A stretch of DNA of 7,753 bases, from positions 1 to 7,753 of the forward strand of contig CAKUZC010000040.1 of assembly GCA_934718145.1 (NCBI GenBank), written 5' to 3'. Shown here one piece after another: positions 1 through 6,151 of this stretch. A program made the position numbers and the translations under genes. Position 1 is the first letter of the stretch; each line of letters begins with the position of its first letter. The notes beneath the pieces are model-generated. The model worked only from the letters and a program-made list of their open reading frames with translations, was not told the DNA's origin and ran no database searches. The stretch comes from an uncultured Eubacteriales bacterium (GTDB lineage Bacteria > Bacillota > Clostridia > Oscillospirales > Acutalibacteraceae).

Positions 1-635
1 GTTTTAGAAGTGGAGCTTTTAAGTCTTTCTGTGGATTTGCCGGATCTATTTTTGCATCAATTTTGTCGGTATTTGTCGGAGAAAAAATTTCTTTTATGGT
101 GTATAATAATCTTATTCTGCCGTATTTAAAAGATATAGTTAATGATTTGGTATTAAGATGTGGCTCTGAAGGTTTTGATGTTTTAGACGAAGTTCCTTAT
201 ATTTTTGCTGTATTTTTGAAAAATCGAGGGATAACATCCACGGTATTGAGTCATATTATGAATAGTAATGCATCTTCCGTAGTTTCTCGTAAAATAGTTC
301 AATTACTTGAACCAAGTATTCGAAGCAGTGTTAAATCCGGTATGGTTTTTGTTTCATTTTTAGTGCTTTCAAAGTTCGTTAAATTTTGTTTGAAGCGTAT
401 TTTCAGATTTTTTCGTTCTACCGCTTTAAAGGGTGCTTCAGAAATATTGGGAGGAGTTTTTGGATTACTTAAGGGGTATATTGTAGTTGCAGTATGTATG
501 TGTTGTATAAAAACAATTGTGGTTCATATTGATGTGGTGCCAAAGATATTTTCTGATGATTCGATATCCGGAAGTATAGTATTTAAAGAGCTTTACAATC
601 GTAATCCTATTTATGATTTTTTGAGTAATATTTAA
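1..635 (+). CDS. CvpA-family membrane protein (5' end outside window)
   Basis: The reading frame is open from the left edge (first complete codon at base 3) to a TAA at 633-635, so the gene is truncated by the window and its true start is not visible. A TTG at 63 could be read as a start, but the codons before it encode a plausible continuation (R-S-G-A-F-K-S-F-C-G-F-A-G, then a hydrophobic stretch) that resembles the beginning of the second membrane segment of CvpA proteins. A hydrophobic segment follows around the visible SGMVFVSFLVLSKFV, and near the C-terminus comes the pattern L-K-G-A-S-E-I-L-G-G-V-F-G-L-L-K-G plus a last membrane helix, typical of the CvpA (colicin V production) family. 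The family consists of small inner-membrane proteins of poorly defined role, linked to envelope homeostasis. It ends 20 bases before the preferred pgsA start, suggesting co-transcription. The family call is by recognised pattern only. Confidence 0.7.
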   Translation, partial: FRSGAFKSFCGFAGSIFASILSVFVGEKISFMVYNNLILPYLKDIVNDLVLRCGSEGFDVLDEVPYIFAVFLKNRGITSTVLSHIMNSNASSVVSRKIVQLLEPSIRSSVKSGMVFVSFLVLSKFVKFCLKRIFRFFRSTALKGASEILGGVFGLLKGYIVVAVCMCCIKTIVVHIDVVPKIFSDDSISGSIVFKELYNRNPIYDFLSNI

Positions 636-655
636 TAGTGAGGATTCTATTACAA

Positions 656-1228
656 ATGAAAGAATCATTTAAAATCAGTAATTTACTTAATATTCCCAAT
701 TTTCTTTCTATAATAAGAATAGTTCTTATTTGCCCATTTGTAATAAGTGTTATTAGGGATGATTATTTTTCAGCAGTGATTATATTGGCATTTTCCGGGA
801 TTAGTGATTTACTTGACGGAATTATTGCAAGAAAGCTGAATCAAGTTACTAAATTTGGAAAAATACTTGACCCCGCCGCCGATAAATTGACTTTAATGGC
901 TGTAATGGTTTGTGTCGGTATAAAGTTCCCGAAAATATTTCCTTTTATGATTTTATTAATATTGAAAGAGTCTTTGATGGTTATAGCAAGTATATTTTTA
1001 CTCAAGCGCAGAAAGGCTCCTACTTCAGCAAAATGGTTTGGAAAAGTTGCTACAGTAGTTTTTTATGTATCCGTACTTGTTATAATAGGTTTAAAAGCGA
1101 TTTTTAATATTGATAATGATGGTATAAATATTACGCTTATGGTTGTTACGGCATGCTTTATGTTTTACGCAATGTGGAGATATTTTAAAATTTTCGTTTT
1201 GATTATAAAAAATGACAAAATCACATAA
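656..1228 (+). CDS. pgsA: CDP-diacylglycerol-glycerol-3-phosphate 3-phosphatidyltransferase
   Basis: This integral membrane enzyme makes phosphatidylglycerophosphate from CDP-diacylglycerol and glycerol 3-phosphate, the committed step to phosphatidylglycerol and cardiolipin. The CDP-alcohol phosphatidyltransferase signature D-x2-D-G-x2-A-R-x8-G-x3-D-x3-D is complete: D51, D54, G55, A58, R59, G68, D72, D76 counted from the ATG at 656. The N-terminal N-I-P-N-F-L-S-I-I-R-I is the usual opening of PgsA. About five to six hydrophobic segments follow. At 190 aa the length is normal. The start is a choice: a GTG at 638 would add six residues, but has no Shine-Dalgarno sequence in front of it, whereas GTGAGG at 638-643 lies 12 bases before the ATG. 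Other CDP-alcohol transferases share the signature; the N-terminus and length favour PgsA. It follows the CvpA-family gene closely and was probably transcribed with it. Confidence 0.88.
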   Translation: MKESFKISNLLNIPNFLSIIRIVLICPFVISVIRDDYFSAVIILAFSGISDLLDGIIARKLNQVTKFGKILDPAADKLTLMAVMVCVGIKFPKIFPFMILLILKESLMVIASIFLLKRRKAPTSAKWFGKVATVVFYVSVLVIIGLKAIFNIDNDGINITLMVVTACFMFYAMWRYFKIFVLIIKNDKIT

Positions 1229-1270
1229 ATGCCCATGGTATATTACTTAAGAATAAATTATAAGTTAATT

Positions 1271-1276
1271 AAGGAG
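1271..1276 (+). promoter_or_regulatory. Ribosome binding site deciding the GTG start of the Clp gene
   Basis: AAGGAG lies 11 bases before the GTG at 1288. An ATG at 1280 is nearer but out of frame and soon meets a stop. The only in-frame start that keeps the first zinc-finger CxxC pair is the GTG. In the 59 bases between pgsA and this gene I see no CIRCE element, no CtsR heptad repeat and no clear promoter. Confidence 0.6.
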
Positions 1277-1287
1277 TTGATGTTTAC

Positions 1288-3597
1288 GTGCTTTGTTCAA
1301 GATGCAAAAAAAGACCTGCGGTAGTGTTTGTTTCTTCCGGAAATAGTAGTTCAGATGCTAAAGCTTTGTGCGTTCCGTGTGCCAAAGAAATGGGCATAAA
1401 ACCGCTTGAAAATATAATGGATAAACTGGGAATATCTGAAGAAGATGTAATGGAAGGAATGAGTCAACAGTTTTCTGATATTTTAGGCAATGAAAACGAC
1501 GAAGAAGACGGTTCTGAGTCTGACGAAGATTTGGATGATGAGAATTTTACAAAAGGTGGCGCCACGACTTTTCCTTTTATTAAGGGACTTTTTTCGAACA
1601 TGCTTTTTTCAAATAAAGATGATTTTTCTGAAGAAAATCAAGATCAATCTGAAAAATCCGATAAATTGAAATCTAAAAAGAAATCTAAGAAAAAAAATCT
1701 CAATATTTACTGTACCAATTTAACTGATAAAGCAAAGAAGAATGAATTGGATAGAGTTATAGGAAGAGATAAGGAAATCGACCGTACAGTTCAAATTCTT
1801 TGCAGGAGAACAAAAAATAATCCGTGTCTTATCGGAGAACCAGGAGTGGGAAAAACGGCTATAGCTGAGGGGTTAGCTATAAGAATTTCACAAGGAAATG
1901 TTCCGTATATTTTGAAAAATAAAGAAATATTTCTTTTAGATTTGACCGCTCTTGTAGCAGGGACGCAGTTTAGAGGTCAATTTGAAAGTAGAATAAAAGG
2001 TCTTATCGATGAAATAAAAAAAGACGGAAACGTAATATTATTCATAGATGAGGTTCATAATCTTGTCGGTGCCGGAGATTCTGAAGGTTCGATGAGTGCC
2101 GCCAACATATTAAAACCCGCACTTTCAAGAGGAGAAATTCAAGTTATAGGTGCCACAACTTTTGCAGAATACAGAAAACATATAGAGAAGGATTCAGCTT
2201 TGGAAAGACGTTTTCAATCTGTTAAAGTTCTTGAACCATCTATAAAAGAAACTGTTGAAATGTTAAAAGGAATAAAGGATTACTATGAAAATCATCACAG
2301 AGTAACCGTTTCCGATGCTTTAATTAATAGACTTACAGTACTTTCAGAGCGGTACATAACAGATAGATTTTTGCCGGATAAAGCAATAGATCTTCTTGAT
2401 GAAGCTTGTACCTATGCAGCTTTGGAAAATAAAAATCTTGCTCAATATGATAAGCTTGTTTACGAACTGGAAAAACTCAAATCTGAAGAAGAAAAAATTT
2501 TGGCTTCCGGAGAAGAAGCAGATTATAAGAGACTTGCAGAAGTCAGATGCGATATAGCAAGACACGAAGAGTCTTCTGAACAACTTAAATCTTTAGCGTT
2601 AGGTAAAGAGGTAACCGAAAACGACGTTGCTCATGTGATAGAATTGTGGACAGGGATACCTTCTTCAAAGATTACAGAAAATGAATTTAAAAAGCTTGAT
2701 AATCTTGAAGAAAAATTACATGAGAAGATAATAGGTCAAGACAAGGCAATAAAGGAAGTTTCGGCTGCTATAAGAAGAAATCGTGTTCAGATAAGTCCAA
2801 GACGTAGACCGGCTTCATTTATATTTGTCGGACCTACTGGAGTAGGAAAAACGGAACTCGTTAAAGTTTTGGCGAATGAACTTTTTGACGACCCTGATTC
2901 TTTAATTCGCATTGATATGTCGGAATATATGGAAAAACATTCAGCTGCGAAGATAGTCGGTTCTCCTCCAGGTTATGTTGGATATGATGAGGCGGGCCAA
3001 CTTACTGAGAAAGTAAGACAACGTCCTTATTCTGTAATACTTTTTGATGAAATAGAAAAAGCGCATCCTGACGTTTTGAATATTCTTTTGCAGGTACTCG
3101 ATGAAGGAAGAATAACAGATTCTCATGGAAGAGTAATAAATTTTGAAAATACCGTCATTGTAATGACTTCAAATGCAGGCAGCAACAGAGAAGGAGGTTC
3201 GCTTGGATTCGGAAAAACTCAAAATGACCTCGTGAAAGACAAAGCAATAAAAGCTTTGAAAGAGTTTTTACGTCCTGAGTTTATAAGTAGATTAGATGAA
3301 ATAATTGTTTTTAACAAGCTTACAAAAGATGATTTCATAAAGATTGCAGCTTTAATGGTTGATGAATACGTCGAAACGCTTAAAGAAAGAGGAATTAAAT
3401 TGAGCTACGATAATTCCGCACTTGAAAAATTAGCGGAAAAATCAATAAACGGAACCAGTGGAGCTCGTGATTTAAGAAATCTTATAAGGAAAGAAGTAGA
3501 AGATAGGATTGCATCGGTTATAATAAAAAATGATGGATTTAACATAGGTTCTGTACGTCTTACCGGTGATCCTGAATTAAATTTAATTGTGGAATAA
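1288..3597 (+). CDS. ClpE/ClpC-like AAA+ unfoldase with N-terminal zinc finger
   Basis: This is a two-ring Hsp100 ATPase that unfolds proteins and feeds them to ClpP. Order of parts in 769 aa: zinc finger C3-x2-C6 ... C28-x2-C31; an acidic linker at about 68-86 and a lysine-rich one at 127-136; first AAA+ module with Walker A GEPGVGKT (183-190), Walker B VILFIDE (249-255), pore-loop F228 in GTQFRG and arginine finger R307/R308; a middle coiled-coil with a UVR-like stretch (about 380-435); second AAA+ module with Walker A GPTGVGKT (515-522), Walker B VILFDE (583-588), pore loop GYVG (562-565) and sensor-2 GARDLR (725-730). L639-G640-F641 sits where ClpC carries its ClpP-docking tripeptide, so ClpP partnership is likely. 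The double Clp-N domain of ClpC is absent and replaced by the zinc finger, as in ClpE and a related clostridial group. The start is GTG. No mcsA, mcsB or ctsR is adjacent. The gene runs 18 bases from nrdR. Confidence 0.9.
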   Translation: MLCSRCKKRPAVVFVSSGNSSSDAKALCVPCAKEMGIKPLENIMDKLGISEEDVMEGMSQQFSDILGNENDEEDGSESDEDLDDENFTKGGATTFPFIKGLFSNMLFSNKDDFSEENQDQSEKSDKLKSKKKSKKKNLNIYCTNLTDKAKKNELDRVIGRDKEIDRTVQILCRRTKNNPCLIGEPGVGKTAIAEGLAIRISQGNVPYILKNKEIFLLDLTALVAGTQFRGQFESRIKGLIDEIKKDGNVILFIDEVHNLVGAGDSEGSMSAANILKPALSRGEIQVIGATTFAEYRKHIEKDSALERRFQSVKVLEPSIKETVEMLKGIKDYYENHHRVTVSDALINRLTVLSERYITDRFLPDKAIDLLDEACTYAALENKNLAQYDKLVYELEKLKSEEEKILASGEEADYKRLAEVRCDIARHEESSEQLKSLALGKEVTENDVAHVIELWTGIPSSKITENEFKKLDNLEEKLHEKIIGQDKAIKEVSAAIRRNRVQISPRRRPASFIFVGPTGVGKTELVKVLANELFDDPDSLIRIDMSEYMEKHSAAKIVGSPPGYVGYDEAGQLTEKVRQRPYSVILFDEIEKAHPDVLNILLQVLDEGRITDSHGRVINFENTVIVMTSNAGSNREGGSLGFGKTQNDLVKDKAIKALKEFLRPEFISRLDEIIVFNKLTKDDFIKIAALMVDEYVETLKERGIKLSYDNSALEKLAEKSINGTSGARDLRNLIRKEVEDRIASVIIKNDGFNIGSVRLTGDPELNLIVE

Positions 3598-3603
3598 TTT
3601 TAT

Positions 3604-3608
3604 GGAGG
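3604..3608 (+). promoter_or_regulatory. Ribosome binding site deciding the TTG start of nrdR
   Basis: GGAGG lies seven bases before the TTG at 3616. This is ideal spacing and fixes the rare start codon; the next residues Lys-Cys-Pro are the invariant beginning of NrdR proteins. Confidence 0.75.
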
Positions 3609-3615
3609 AAAACGC

Positions 3616-4071
3616 TTGAAATGTCCTTATTGTGGTCATGCAGACAGTAAAGTTATTGAATCTCGTTGTACAGAAGACGGTTCTAAAGTACGGCGACGTA
3701 GAGAGTGTGTTCATTGTTTTCGTCGCTTTACTACTTATGAAGTCGTAGAACATATACCTATAATAGTAATTAAAAGGAATGGCTCTAGAGAGAAGTTTGA
3801 ACGTAAAAAAGTGTTTGACGGTCTTATGAGAGCTTCTGAAAAAAGAGCTATTTCACTCGAACAAATCGAAAAAATGGTTGACGATATCGAACTTAAAATA
3901 CAAAATTCCTTAGATAGAGAAGTTAAGTCTTCTTATATAGGAGAACTTTCCATGGAAGCTTTAAGAGAAAAAGATGAGGTTGCGTATATTCGTTTTGCTT
4001 CTGTGTATCGTAAATTTAAAGATGTTCGAGCTTTTATGGATGAGTTAGAGAGTTTTTTAAAGAAGAATTAG
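3616..4071 (+). CDS. nrdR: Transcriptional repressor NrdR
   Basis: NrdR senses ATP/dATP and represses ribonucleotide reductase genes by binding paired NrdR boxes. The 151-aa protein has the family's normal length. It opens with a zinc ribbon, C3-x2-C6 and C31-x2-C34, with the basic R-R-R-R-E-C stretch (26-31) and R-F-T-T-Y-E after it, the DNA-binding part. An ATP-cone domain follows from about residue 49 (I-V-I-K-R-N-G-S-R-E-K-F) to about 139, including the V-A-Y-I-R-F-A-S-V-Y segment usual for this domain. Translation starts at TTG. It follows the Clp gene by 18 bases, so the two are probably co-transcribed. No ribonucleotide reductase gene and no convincing NrdR box is visible, so its targets lie elsewhere. 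C18 sits in the zinc-ribbon loop where other members I recall carry a different residue; it is probably harmless. Confidence 0.96.
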   Translation: MKCPYCGHADSKVIESRCTEDGSKVRRRRECVHCFRRFTTYEVVEHIPIIVIKRNGSREKFERKKVFDGLMRASEKRAISLEQIEKMVDDIELKIQNSLDREVKSSYIGELSMEALREKDEVAYIRFASVYRKFKDVRAFMDELESFLKKN

Positions 4072-4078
4072 ATTTGTG

Positions 4079-4107
4079 TTGACTTTTTTTTAAAATAGGT
4101 GTATAAT
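4079..4107 (+). promoter_or_regulatory. Sigma-A promoter of the glycine-rich exported protein gene
   Basis: The -35 box TTGACT (4079-4084) and the perfect -10 box TATAAT (4102-4107) are separated by exactly 17 bp. Transcription should begin around 4113-4115, giving a short leader of about 25 bases with GGAGG at 4127-4131. The promoter begins only eight bases after the nrdR stop and separates the exported-protein gene from the upstream operon. No terminator hairpin is seen between nrdR and this promoter, so some read-through is possible. Confidence 0.85.
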
Positions 4108-4126
4108 AGGAACATACATAAAGTTT

Positions 4127-4131
4127 GGAGG
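4127..4131 (+). promoter_or_regulatory. Ribosome binding site deciding the TTG start at 4139
   Basis: GGAGG lies seven bases before the TTG at 4139. An ATG at 4151 is 19 bases away, too far for this site, so the TTG is preferred. Either start leaves a complete signal peptide. Confidence 0.65.
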
Positions 4132-4138
4132 AATTGGT

Positions 4139-5143
4139 TTGAAAGGGAATATGTTCAAAAAAATTGCTTTTTTATCTGCTTTACTTTTACTTGGTTCAGG
4201 TTCGGTGGCAAACGTAGCTAATGCAGCAGATGTCGACGTGAATCAAAAATCTTTTCAAGATGAAATTTCAAAAAAATATTATGTAAGAGATTTCTTTGAA
4301 TTGTCTATAGCGGTTAATAAGGCTCAAGATGGCGATGAAATAGTTTTGAAGAATGATATATCTCTTGAAAACAAGATAGTGATTAAGTCATCCATATGTT
4401 TAAACCTAGATGACCATTCTATTTTTGTTAAGAGTGATAAAGCCGGTATCGTTATTGGAGACAAAAAGTTTGATCATCTTGAGAATTATACAATAAAACA
4501 CCCTGGAGAGTACAGGTGGGAACCAACAGAAAAAACTGTATTTATTCCGTCTAGAAATGAAATAGATTCTAATGGGGGGCCTGTTTTTATACCTGCTAAG
4601 ACAGTAAAAGTTATAAAAAATAAACGTGTATGGTATCCAGAGAGAAATGAAACGTGCACAAGAGAAGTGTACACTTACAGAGACGATATAGCTGTAATGA
4701 TGAAAAACGGAAGAGTGTTGAAATCTAAAGGTCAAGATGGAAGAGACGGCATAGAGGATTCTGAAGATAGCTATAACGGAGAAGACGGTAAGACGCCAAA
4801 TGCACCGGTTGAAGTTCTTTCAGGTACGCTCAGACTGAACGGTATGAGATTAAGAGGTGGAAACGGTGGAGACGGCGGAAGAGGTGGATATCAACGCCTT
4901 GTTCACTTTATATTCGGCGGTGGAGACGCAGGAAAAGGCGGAGACGGTGCCAAAGGTGGATACGCTTTGTATATTCATAGAAAAGGTAGATGTTCGGTTG
5001 TTTTAGATAAGTATACCGATTTGAAAGCGGGTAAATCCGGTAGAGGGGGAAAAGCCGGAGAAGTAAACCCAGGCTATTGGTTGTATTCAGGTTGTGAAGC
5101 TAAAGACGGAAAGAACGGGGAAGAATCTCCTGCTTGTAACTAG
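4139..5143 (+). CDS. Exported glycine-rich protein, probable beta-helix
   Basis: I cannot assign a function. The 334-aa product has a clear Sec signal peptide: basic start, hydrophobic core at about 9-21, and a likely signal peptidase I site A27-N28-A29. Residues 55-110 (A-V-N-K-A-Q-D-G-D-E-I-V-L-K-N-D-I then N-K-I-V-I-K-S-S-I-C-L-N-L-D-D-H-S-I) follow the pattern seen in right-handed parallel beta-helix surface proteins. A middle part repeats V-F-I-P at 134-137 and 149-152. From about 198 on it is glycine-rich: a collagen-like G-x-x-G stretch (198-219) and three glycine blocks (239-250, 260-274, 298-312), each ending in Gly-Tyr and a hydrophobic strand. Five cysteines (87, 173, 285, 319, 333) could form disulfides. 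No LPxTG motif, lipobox or C-terminal membrane anchor is present, so it is probably released or held to the wall non-covalently. It is monocistronic, with its own promoter and terminator. Confidence 0.7.
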   Translation: MKGNMFKKIAFLSALLLLGSGSVANVANAADVDVNQKSFQDEISKKYYVRDFFELSIAVNKAQDGDEIVLKNDISLENKIVIKSSICLNLDDHSIFVKSDKAGIVIGDKKFDHLENYTIKHPGEYRWEPTEKTVFIPSRNEIDSNGGPVFIPAKTVKVIKNKRVWYPERNETCTREVYTYRDDIAVMMKNGRVLKSKGQDGRDGIEDSEDSYNGEDGKTPNAPVEVLSGTLRLNGMRLRGGNGGDGGRGGYQRLVHFIFGGGDAGKGGDGAKGGYALYIHRKGRCSVVLDKYTDLKAGKSGRGGKAGEVNPGYWLYSGCEAKDGKNGEESPACN

Positions 5144-5151
5144 TTGTTTTT

Positions 5152-5175
5152 AAAGAGCCTTTAGGCTCTTTTTTT
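5152..5175 (+). terminator. Intrinsic terminator after the exported-protein gene
   Basis: AAAGAGCC (5152-5159) pairs perfectly with GGCTCTTT (5164-5171) around a TTTA loop, followed by a T run to 5175. It begins nine bases after the stop codon and closes this unit. Confidence 0.92.
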
Positions 5176-5239
5176 ATGCTCAATTATAATTTAAATACAA
5201 TAAATTTAATATGAATTTTCAAAAATAATGAATTATAAA

Positions 5240-5257
5240 ATATTTTTTAAAAAATAT
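5240..5257. repeat. 18-bp perfect AT palindrome upstream of the phase-variable-type promoter
   Basis: The sequence ATATTTTTTAAAAAATAT is a perfect palindrome made of a T6 and an A6 tract. Its downstream end is 13 bases before the -35 box at 5271 and it covers roughly -63 to -46 relative to the predicted start of transcription. That is where an UP element contacted by RNA polymerase alpha subunits would lie; an operator or intrinsically bent DNA is the alternative. In DNA this AT-rich a palindrome of this kind can also arise by chance. Confidence 0.4.
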
Positions 5258-5270
5258 CACAAAAAAACAC

Positions 5271-5296
5271 TTGACAAATATATATATATATATAAT
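5271..5296 (+). promoter_or_regulatory. Promoter with (TA)8 spacer, possibly phase-variable
   Basis: The -35 box is a perfect TTGACA (5271-5276) and the -10 box a perfect TATAAT (5291-5296), but only 14 bp separate them. The spacer is AA followed by an alternating TA run (5279-5294) that continues into the -10 box. At the normal 16-18 bp spacing there is no good -10 alternative. Gain of one or two TA units would give 16 or 18 bp, so slippage could switch the promoter from weak to strong. It drives the two small paralogs. The predicted transcript start is near 5303. Confidence 0.7.
5279..5294. repeat. (TA)8 dinucleotide repeat
   Basis: Sixteen bases of uninterrupted alternating TA lie inside the spacer of the promoter at 5271-5296. 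Dinucleotide runs of this length are prone to slipped-strand mispairing, and its position in a promoter spacer makes the length functionally important. Confidence 0.9.
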
Positions 5297-5303
5297 GTAT
5301 ATC

Positions 5304-5319
5304 AATAGCGAAAACAGAA
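5304..5319 (+). repeat. Left arm of 16-bp inverted repeat around the paralog pair
   Basis: AATAGCGAAAACAGAA is the exact reverse complement of 6152-6167. The arm begins at the predicted first transcribed base, in the leader of the two-gene unit. It ends seven bases before the Shine-Dalgarno sequence. Confidence 0.9.
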
Positions 5320-5326
5320 AAAATTA

Positions 5327-5332
5327 AGGAGG
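5327..5332 (+). promoter_or_regulatory. Ribosome binding site of first small paralog
   Basis: AGGAGG is placed eight bases before the ATG. The 20 bases from here to the second codon (AGGAGGTAAAAATTATGGCA) are repeated exactly at 5711-5730 before the second paralog, so the whole initiation region was duplicated with the gene. Confidence 0.85.
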
Positions 5333-5340
5333 TAAAAATT

Positions 5341-5700
5341 ATGGCAATATCTTCAACTATTAAAATTAAAGTAACTAAATACGCAAAAGAACTTGGCGAC
5401 CCAAACAAGTGTTCTTTGATTAAAACTGAGGAAAAAGGACAGCGTGATAAAATAGTATGTTATTTTTTTCCTAAACTAGGCCAAGTAAAAGATGAAAAGG
5501 AAAAAAAAGAGATGGAAGATGATTTAAAAGAATTAATCAAAGGTAAAAAAGTAGATAAAAAAAATGTAGCATATAGCATGTATGTCGATTCAAGTCTACT
5601 TAATAAGGAAATGTATGTGTGGTACGAGTATTATCGTACCGCTAAAGATGGACCTATATATTCTGAAGAACTTAAGAATCAATATGCAAAATTAAAATAG
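5341..5700 (+). CDS. Small protein of unknown function, tandem paralog A
   Basis: I do not recognise this 119-aa, lysine-rich, probably cytoplasmic protein: it has no signal peptide, no membrane segment and no known catalytic motif. The ATG is set by a strong AGGAGG. Visible parts are the N-terminal K-V-T-K-Y-A (10-15), a strand-like I-V-C-Y-F-F-P-K (38-45), a highly charged helix (about 49-67), a K-K-V-D-K-K-N-V-A-Y-S-M-Y-V segment (69-82) and an aromatic-rich C-terminal part with Y92, W94, Y95, Y97 and Y98. The next gene encodes a divergent paralog sharing K-V-T-K-Y-A, Y-x-F-P-K and the K-V-x-K segment in the same order. The gene is first in a two-gene unit driven by the (TA)8 promoter, with one arm of a 16-bp inverted repeat in its leader. 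The context suggests an accessory, variably expressed function, but gives no biochemical role. Confidence 0.85.
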   Translation: MAISSTIKIKVTKYAKELGDPNKCSLIKTEEKGQRDKIVCYFFPKLGQVKDEKEKKEMEDDLKELIKGKKVDKKNVAYSMYVDSSLLNKEMYVWYEYYRTAKDGPIYSEELKNQYAKLK

Positions 5701-5710
5701 TTAAAAAATG

Positions 5711-5716
5711 AGGAGG
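5711..5716 (+). promoter_or_regulatory. Ribosome binding site of second small paralog
   Basis: AGGAGG lies eight bases before the ATG at 5725 and is part of the 20-base initiation region duplicated from the first gene. Confidence 0.85.
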
Positions 5717-5724
5717 TAAAAATT

Positions 5725-6126
5725 ATGGCAGGTAAAGCGAATCAAAAAATGAAAGTAACTAAATACGCAGAAAAACTTAACCCAAAAGATTGTTGTTATG
5801 TTAGGATGAATAAGGCGGTAGAAGGTGAATATAAGGTCCTATATTATATTTTCCCTAAACCGGATAAAATTAAAAAAGAAATGATAGAAGAAGCAATAAA
5901 AGATTTAGAATGTTTGACCGCGGGAACAAAGGTACCTAAGAATCATATAGCATTTGACTTTGTTGTCTGTTATTCTACAGTATATACACCAGATCAACAA
6001 AAGTGGATAAATAATTCTAAAAAGCATATCGTTGTCGATTTAGATGAAGAGGGTTATTTGAAAGAGTATAAATTTTCTGATGTGATTGAAAAAGAAAATA
6101 TTGCGAAAGAATATAAAATGAGTTAG
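5725..6126 (+). CDS. Small protein of unknown function, tandem paralog B
   Basis: This 133-aa protein is a divergent copy of the one encoded 24 bases upstream. Shared landmarks are K-V-T-K-Y-A (10-15), Y-I-F-P-K (41-45), a charged helix (about 49-63) and T-K-V-P-K-N-H-I-A-F-D-F-V-V (68-81, equivalent to 69-82 of the first). The DNA for the K-V-T-K-Y-A segment is identical in both genes over 18 bases (5368-5385 and 5752-5769), while most of the rest differs. After residue 90 the two proteins no longer align: this one continues with an acidic stretch (105-112) and a charged tail, and has four cysteines (23, 24, 63, 82). It has no signal peptide or membrane segment and I recognise no family. Co-expression of two unlike copies would fit a heteromer or a functionally split pair, but this is inference. 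Confidence 0.85.
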   Translation: MAGKANQKMKVTKYAEKLNPKDCCYVRMNKAVEGEYKVLYYIFPKPDKIKKEMIEEAIKDLECLTAGTKVPKNHIAFDFVVCYSTVYTPDQQKWINNSKKHIVVDLDEEGYLKEYKFSDVIEKENIAKEYKMS

Positions 6127-6151
6127 GGTGAATCAAAATAAAATTATGTAA

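Noticed and set aside
465..668. Minus-strand open frame opposite the end of the CvpA-family gene and pgsA
   Set aside because: It overlaps two recognisable coding regions and has low-complexity content; it is a shadow of the real genes.
910..1107. Second + strand frame inside pgsA
   Set aside because: It lies wholly inside the PgsA coding region, which has a complete catalytic signature and membrane helices.
1229..1287. Search for heat-shock operators before the Clp gene
   Set aside because: No CIRCE inverted repeat and no CtsR direct heptads are visible in the gap.
4406..4735. Two minus-strand open frames inside the exported-protein gene
   Set aside because: The + strand product has a signal peptide, promoter, ribosome binding site and terminator; the opposite frames have no such support.
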